Origin: Annona cherimola
Taxonomy: Eukaryota; Streptophyta; Magnoliopsida; Magnoliales; Annonaceae
Assembly (NCBI GenBank): GCA_030490835.1
Contig: CM059977.1
Span: 8,646,765 to 8,710,764, forward strand
Reading direction: 5' to 3'
Length of the DNA: 64,000 bases
A model generated the notes under the pieces. That model was not told where the DNA came from and did not search any database. It saw nothing but the letters and a program-made list of their open reading frames with translations. Both the position numbers and the translations under genes were made by a program. Below are positions 57,970 through 64,000 of this stretch, in pieces (within the stretch, counting starts at the first letter, position 1; every line of letters begins with the position of its first letter).

Positions 57970-60329
57970 AGGCGTCAAAGATATTTCCTGGGGTCCATCT
58001 GAGGCGTAAAATATAAATATCTGTTTGGGCACTTTTTTGTACTAATCTTCGTATTGGACTTATCTGGCGATGGCCGTTTTTTGACAGTGATTTGTCTTCT
58101 TACCTGTAAATAGATGTAGATAGATTTTATCCAAAAGACAGACGAAGCCTGTCCCTGAAAGAAATTGGTACACCGTGCATGGTTAAAAACCTATTTAGGG
58201 GGCATTGGGATTTGGGAACCTATGCTTGGATCCAGTAGATAAACAGGACAGTTCTGTAAATCCACTCCAAGTACACTGCTCTAAAATCTCAACCAAACCT
58301 CGTTGATAACTGTTGGTGAAAAAAAAAAAACCGAACAATGGAAAGTGAAGAAATCAATCTTCATATTTTTAGTAACGACATCCCCATCCGTGATATTAAC
58401 AACGGTTGGATTCTTCCCGAGTATTTACCCCGTGGAACTATGGAAGACCGGAAGAGTACGTGCTGTTCTCGGGGAGATATTTGCCCGTGATAGCATGATT
58501 GCGTTTCTGACCTAGAGATATTTTCCCCAAGCGTAATTTGGCGGTTAGTTTCTCTTGGTGCATGCACTTTATAGGTGGTCCACCGAGGCAACCATCGCAT
58601 GGGCTCTGAAAGCGAAGGTATTTCTGGTGGGTCCAATAGATGATGAGAACGGCCATTGACGCCTCTCCTACTCTTTTTTGAATTTGGAGGGTGAGGTGCA
58701 GCTGACATGAGAGAGTAGGAGGAGAAGAATGATAAGGTGATAATATTTACAAGAGAATTGTGGTACCAATTACGAAGTGAATAAATGCAAAATATATGGG
58801 CTTCTTTTAGAGAGAGCGAGAAAAAGAGAGGATAGTGTAAAAAGAAGTATGATAATTATCACTATTAAAAATCGCAGCAGCAATTCAGCACATAAATAAA
58901 ATCAAAAGGAGCTTTTCATCTCTCTCTGACCAGAGAACAAACAAATCACGTGTTGTATTTGTCGTGGCTCGTGTGAACGCAGGGGACGTCACGGACCGCT
59001 ATTTGCGCTGGTTGGACCGTCTTGGTCGCCGAACGTTGACGTTTCGCAATCTCATGCCTGTTTAATTCCCATTCAATATCGATCCGTAGCCTCTTTTTCG
59101 CGTATTTGAACTTCTGAACGCAAAGAGCAGCCTAATGGAAAAGCACTATGATGAATAATTGAGCACGTTTCTCATCACCTGCGTCTCTTCAAAAAATGTT
59201 TACATAGCCACGTTTTTTCTTGGTCTCTGGTTTGCTTGTTTGTACTTCCTGTTTGCAATTTCTGACAAGACTTGTGATGAGGCCAATCGTTTTAGGCCCA
59301 TCTCCGAACAGTTCTTCGCCGTTTGAAAAACCAATGCAGTTTCTAATCTTCTGCCATCCACTCTTAGGCTTAGCCATTCCGTTTGGCGCAGCCCTCTGAA
59401 AATCATACGCTCGTCGATGCTAAGTTCAAAGCCCTAATAAGACGATGCATGTAGTAATTAGTAAATGGCTTAGATGTCTACAAATCACAGTGGTAACCAC
59501 ACAACTCAACCTTGCCATAACCAGATTTCTTTCTCTGCATTTAAACATTGGCGGAACTGGAGGCATGCCTTTTCTATAGGTTAAAAGTGCCGCCACTGCA
59601 CATAAAAACAACAATCATAAAGTCATAGGCTTTCTATTTTTTAATCAAGTGATTGCACCAACGAGTTACCTGAAAAGAGGACATCACATGTTATAAAAGC
59701 TTTTCCTTTACTTGACTTGTCAGTTGTCACGTGAAAAAGTTTATTATTATTATCATTATTATTTCAGCAATAGCTACACGCCTCACCCAGTGTGACGTGT
59801 CTCCATCTTTCTTTCTTTTTTTTTTTTTTTTTTCCTGCTTTCTTACTCTTCCCTGGTTTATTATCATTTTTTCTTATTTGTTGATCACGACTCATGATCC
59901 ATGAATAACGAGACCAGAAGTATACATAGCAAGCACTTCACATTGCCAAGTAGGTTTTATTGAAAACTGCATATAAAATTTCCCAAAATCCACTGAAACA
60001 AGCTTGTTGAACAGAAACAATCAAACAAACATGCCAACGCTTCCAAAAGATACATGCGACAGTTAAAAGTTTACCTCGCGGAGCCACCTAGACAATATAA
60101 ATCCAGCTGTCCATTGAACTAGTAACCACATAATAGTTCTAATGTAAAGTTTGCAAATTACATTGAATGATCCACCTGTCCCCGTAGGCCTGATTGATAG
60201 AGCATGCTCAGTTGTTGAAAGTTCGGTTACACAAGATAGGTAGGCACATATTTTTAAGGATAACTGCAATCATATCCTTGTGCAGATATCGCCTAAGCAT
60301 TTCCCATTTCATTCCTAACTGCATGACTT
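57970..60329. other. Intergenic between the CCT gene and the ENGase gene
   Basis: No gene supported. Short frames on both strands at 58303-58708 and 59189-59614 have no recognised family or splice context. Poly-T near 59818-59834. The right-hand part contains the 3' UTR of the minus-strand ENGase gene. Confidence 0.4.
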
Positions 60330-63300
60330 TCATACACCTTTGACATTCAACAGCAATTTTGGAGACTCTTCCAGCTTCTGGATTGATCCATCGATGCCAC
60401 ATACCTGAATTGTGAATTTAAGACTCGAGACACCTGAGGGAACAACCAGATCTGAAACATAAAAGGCTTGAACTCTCGCCACCCCAAGGTATTCTTCACT
60501 TACCCCGGTAGGTTGACTAGAAACTTCAACTGCTTTTTTGGCAGTATTCTCAACATAGATATTATACTGCACAAACACTGATTCATCTACAATTCCATCT
60601 TTCAAGTGCCAAACAATCATAATGCTCAAAGTCTTGCTCCCTTGGGAACCTGAGCCCCATGATTCATCTTTACTTGTGACAACCCATGAAGAAGCAGGTG
60701 GGAAGACCATGTTTTGCTTAGAGGTGCGGATGACAATGTGGCCAAGCAATGCATTGAAGTTGGATGATAGTGTGGATGGGGTGATATTTTTGTCAGAGCC
60801 ATCATCAGCTAATGCCAATCCATGTAGCTCCAGTCTTCTCTTGTTGTAGCAGACTATCCCAATTTCAGTCAGAGTAAAACCTTCCATGTTGATGGCACTA
60901 CTCTGAATGATCCACCCTCCAGCTTTGGGGTCTGTGATTTCAACTGGAGTGATGACTTTACTGAATTCATTTATCTCATTATGTGTCGGGAGAAAGGTAG
61001 AACCCCCAGGTGCAAGGAGGATTGACGCCTTTCCGTTAGTGTTTGAGAATTTAAGAGAAATGCCCAACAAAGAATTCCCAGCCGACTTCACCTAAATTGG
61101 AATGTCAGCAAGGGTCAAAATGCAGTTCAAGGGAAAGAAAAATATGAAGTGCAGTAGGCTCAAGTTTTGCTATTTAGCCTAGAGAATTTTACACACTATT
61201 GCAACCTTGAATAGGGGAAGAAAAAAAATGAAGATTCTGAATATGGATGTTCATTCACTTGCTAGATACTACCATTTTGGTAAACATGCATTGGTGGGAC
61301 AGAAATACTGATGTCAACCTTTCTCCAAATTATCACTATGAGTTGTCATGATAATGATGATTCATGAGACAATGATGTATAACTGGGAAGGAATTCTGAT
61401 CATTTATTTGAAGGTTGATTTTCATAGGTTTGGAAAACCATATCTTGTCCCGACTTCAGGACTATAATTCTCAGCAAAATATTGAAGGTTTGAAGAAACA
61501 TGAATGCGTTTTGTGGTCTCGACTCTCAAGTAGATCACACACTGACTTGCAGAAATTATACGCTAAAGGTGATGTTTTGTTATCTGATTATTGACATGGA
61601 TGAGGTTTCGTACAGAGAATATTATGTGGATTGATTGATCTTCCAAAGGAACCGCTCCTTGAAAGAGCCTTGTCTGGAAAAAAGAATTGTCTCCAAGAGT
61701 TCCTTTGAATGTGATGTTGCCTCCTCCACTGTAAGATGAATCCTCAAAACTGACAATTACAGATTAACTTTTTAATTCACAGGCAAAAACTTATGTCAGA
61801 TGAAATTAATTAAGGAAAATTTTTTCACAAGTAATCAGACAGTACAAAAAACTTCAAAATCAGGTAACCACCTTAAGTAGATCTCGTATCAATTAATTAA
61901 TTACAATTACATAAGCATTGCATTTACATGGCCATTTTACTCTATCCAAGCAGGCTCCAATTTGCAGTTGTGGCAACCCAGAAGGAAGGCTTGTCATTTA
62001 TGCATAATTGTAATTCTGATTCTGATGGGTTCAGGACTCGTACAAGCAAAAGCAACTGGAAGCACTTCAATGAAAGTGCATTTATGTACATCAGGATGCA
62101 TTTCATAGGTTTGACATTATATGTCATAGTGGATACATGAACAGGCAGGTGCATGGGGCATTCTTGCATGTACGCTACTGTGTGTCGGCTATCCAGGTAT
62201 ATGTTACAGGTGTATATGTGAGCATATTGTCACGTCCCAAATATTTTAGTAGAGGTTATCAAGGAAACCTCTACACAGTTGTAGAGAAATCATGAAGGTG
62301 CCGGAGTTCTCTAGAAAGTTCTAGAGAAGAGGAGTGTATAGAATTCTAGAACCTTCCAGACTTCTCTTGAATTCTCTAAAAGCTCCAAGAAGATCAAGAC
62401 ACTTCGGGAGAGTTCCAGAGAATTCTAAAGAGGAGATGGGAAGATTCTAAAAAGCGATCCTAACCGTCCACTTAAGGACACGTGTCAAAATCCAGGGAAC
62501 TCCAAGAGGAGGGAAGAGCCTATAAAAGGGGAGAGGGCTCATTTGCTCAAAACATCAAACACTCATCCCACACACACCAACCCAAGAGCACCCAAGTTCC
62601 CAAAGTGAGTTCCCTTGTAGCCTTCTAGCTCTCTTGTAAAAAGCCTTCAAGTAATACAAGTCCCTTTGTTCCTAAGTGCTTTCTCCTCTTTTGCCCACTA
62701 CTCTCTACCATCACTTTCTCGAGTGTTTGGTCCGGTTTAGGCTGACTTAGTCCTCACAAGGGTGTGAGCAAGCTAAGTGCCGCACAAGTTCAGGGTTGTA
62801 AAGTCCCAGCTTGTGACAATATGCAGTCATGTGCTGATATGTGTGTGCTTGTGAAAAGAGGTCTCTTCACCACTGGTCTCTCTGCTATCCAAGATTACCC
62901 TCCATTAAATAACAGTCAAGAACAATTTTAAGCTGTCGCAGCTATCCCCTATTGCTAATTGAATTGAAACAGTTTCCATTCATCATATACTAAATGAAGC
63001 AATATGGTGAAAGGACTCACTTCACAAAAACTTGAATGGTACTTTGATCCATGGAACCATCAAGGACAGGCTGTAACAGATAAATGAAAATAAATGTGAA
63101 AAATAATTAAATGAAATCTGAAACCTAGCTAGTCTTTGAAATCAACTCAAGAAATATGAAATTTATCCTGTTTAATTGAGAGCAAAGAACAGGAAAATGT
63201 AACAGGGGCACCCTCCAAAATAGAAATAGTGAGACCATGAAAAAATTTTCAAAAAAATAATAACAAAGTAAAAGATGTATTAGAGCATCAACAACAACAT

Positions 63301-63839
63301 ATAATTTACAAGAGATGCAAATTGAATGAACATCTGTAAATGGTTTCAGGCTTTCAGCATACATTTTGGAATATAAACTTCTTGCACACTAATGCAGTTC
63401 TTCTGTGAGTGCTATTGCACTATTTGAGACATTTTGCGGATACATGTTAATATCTTAGCGACATCGCAATTAGTCAACAAACCAGCAAGAAGAACAAACT
63501 TTAAAAAACTAAGTATGATTTGCTATATGCTTTAAATGTTGATTGAGTTCTTTTGCATTAAAAATATATTTGGATGAGAAATCAAACATTTCATAAAATT
63601 GTCACTGTTTATCCTTCCTAAAATGCATGTGGGTAATTTTCCTAAATTTCTTCAACAGTTCTCAATTATTTGAGATAAAGCATTCACCTATTGTTAGAGA
63701 ACAAAACAATTAACGTAGGAAACAAACAAAAGGCAGAATAGAAATGTTCGTTGCAGACCTGAAATGTCTGAGAGGAAATATTGTTCCAAGGTCTAGCAGC
63801 CACTTGCAAGCCATCAGCATAGACATGATAACCATGGCC
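60330..63839 (-). CDS. ENGASE: Cytosolic endo-beta-N-acetylglucosaminidase (GH85 ENGase), 3' part
   Basis: ENGase cleaves between the two core GlcNAc residues of free N-glycans released from misfolded glycoproteins in the cytosol. Four exons are inside the window, read right to left: 63839-63759, 63070-63021, 61749-61614 and 61091-60330; 342 residues to the stop at 60330-60332, in phase. The first encodes GHGYHVYADGLQVAARPWNN; the second PVLDGSMDQSTIQVFV; the third SSYSGGGNITFKGTL and FFQTRLFQGAV. The last carries the beta-sandwich C-terminal region ending VCGIDGSIQKLEESPKLLL. The catalytic GH85 barrel lies upstream, beyond the right edge, so its active-site residues cannot be checked. The 61749 acceptor was chosen over one at 61743-61744 because only it keeps phase with the preceding exon. 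The 1.27-kb intron between exons 63070-63021 and 61749-61614 contains a solo LTR. Confidence 0.88.
62228..62818 (+). mobile_element. Solo LTR in an ENGase intron
   Basis: The 591-bp segment runs from TGTCACGTCCC to GCTTGTGACA, and is flanked by ATAT on both sides (62224-62227 and 62819-62822). TATAAAAGG at 62521 marks the U3/R boundary of a plus-strand LTR promoter. No primer-binding site or internal region follows, so this is a solo LTR left by recombination. It points opposite to the ENGase gene. Confidence 0.75.
62343..62357 (+). promoter_or_regulatory. Perfect three-unit heat-shock element in the solo LTR
   Basis: ATTCT-AGAAC-CTTCC is three contiguous alternating nTTCn/nGAAn units, 164 bp before the LTR TATA box. 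A second imperfect cluster lies at 62313-62327 (AGAAA-GTTCT-AGAGA). HSF binding is inferred from the motif only. Confidence 0.6.
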
Positions 63840-64000
63840 CTAGAGAAAAGTAAAGATTCCGCTGTTAATGAAATTAAGAAATATTTTCTGTCACAATTAC
63901 CCTGGATTTCCCACATAAATTTTAGCATGGATGCCTCACGTTGTTGGGGACACTTTTTGAGATTAGAAAGACAATAGCATCAGAGTTTACATTTGACCTC
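63840..64000 (-). other. ENGase intron at right edge
   Basis: Directly upstream of the first visible ENGase exon. No exon could be recognised in these 160 bases, so this is treated as intron. Confidence 0.4.

Noticed and set aside
58303..58708. Opposed frames of 70-115 codons
   Set aside because: No family similarity, promoter or splice signals; overlapping frames on both strands suggest chance.
59189..59406. Two overlapping minus-strand frames of 62 and 68 codons
   Set aside because: Two different frames are equally open, neither resembles a known protein, and there is no exon context.
1..64000. tRNA, rRNA, CRISPR or bacterial-type operon signals
   Set aside because: None seen. B-box-like words occur only in SINE-like contexts, and repeats are explained as transposons and microsatellites.

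Overview
The window is nuclear DNA from a flowering plant. The genes have short exons with GT-AG introns, TATA boxes sit about 60-125 bp before the starts, and the intergenic DNA is very AT-rich and full of MITEs, fold-back elements and LTR remnants. Several products are plant-specific or typical of plants (LBD factor, FLX-like, DFO-like, CCT/CMF protein, GPI-anchored GH17 with X8 domain). The species cannot be named from the sequence. Intron and repeat style do not look like a grass, but that is an impression only.

Seven protein genes can be supported in 64 kb: (1) a GPI-anchored beta-1,3-glucanase (GH17 plus X8) at 9.8-11.6 kb, with a one-base frameshift and a Lys where the catalytic nucleophile Glu belongs; (2) a TAF15b-type RanBP2-zinc-finger/RRM protein at 17.0-22.2 kb, six exons; (3) an FLX-like coiled-coil protein on the minus strand at 27.6-31.5 kb, four exons; (4) a DFO-like meiotic double-strand-break protein at 32.2-34.5 kb, five exons, divergent from FLX-like; (5) a class I LBD transcription factor at 40.8-41.5 kb; (6) a CCT-domain (CMF-type) regulator at 56.4-58.0 kb; (7) the 3' part of a GH85 ENGase gene on the minus strand from 60.3 kb, running off the right edge. 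Every exon junction given was checked for reading phase, and all genes except the glucanase close as intact frames.

The rest is mobile-element sediment. 0-9 kb holds hAT-type non-autonomous elements with 8-bp target duplications, one nested in an older relative, plus a LINE relic. 12.7-16.3 kb, 23.2-27 kb, 41.6-51 kb and 53-56 kb hold many copies of a Tourist-like MITE, a second TIR family, and Mutator-like fold-backs with 9-bp duplications. Intron 1 of the FLX-like gene contains a tandem miniature LTR element (four LTRs of about 181 bp, internal domains of 75-76 bp) with its primer-binding site, purine tract and flanking 5-bp duplication visible. An ENGase intron contains a solo LTR with a TATA box and a perfect three-unit heat-shock element. 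Directly behind the LBD gene a 780-bp unit carrying a long MITE hairpin is tandemly repeated.

The genes do not form an obvious pathway. Two of them, TAF15b and FLX-like, belong to families with opposite reported effects on FLC expression in Arabidopsis and lie tail-to-tail 5.5 kb apart, which may be coincidence.
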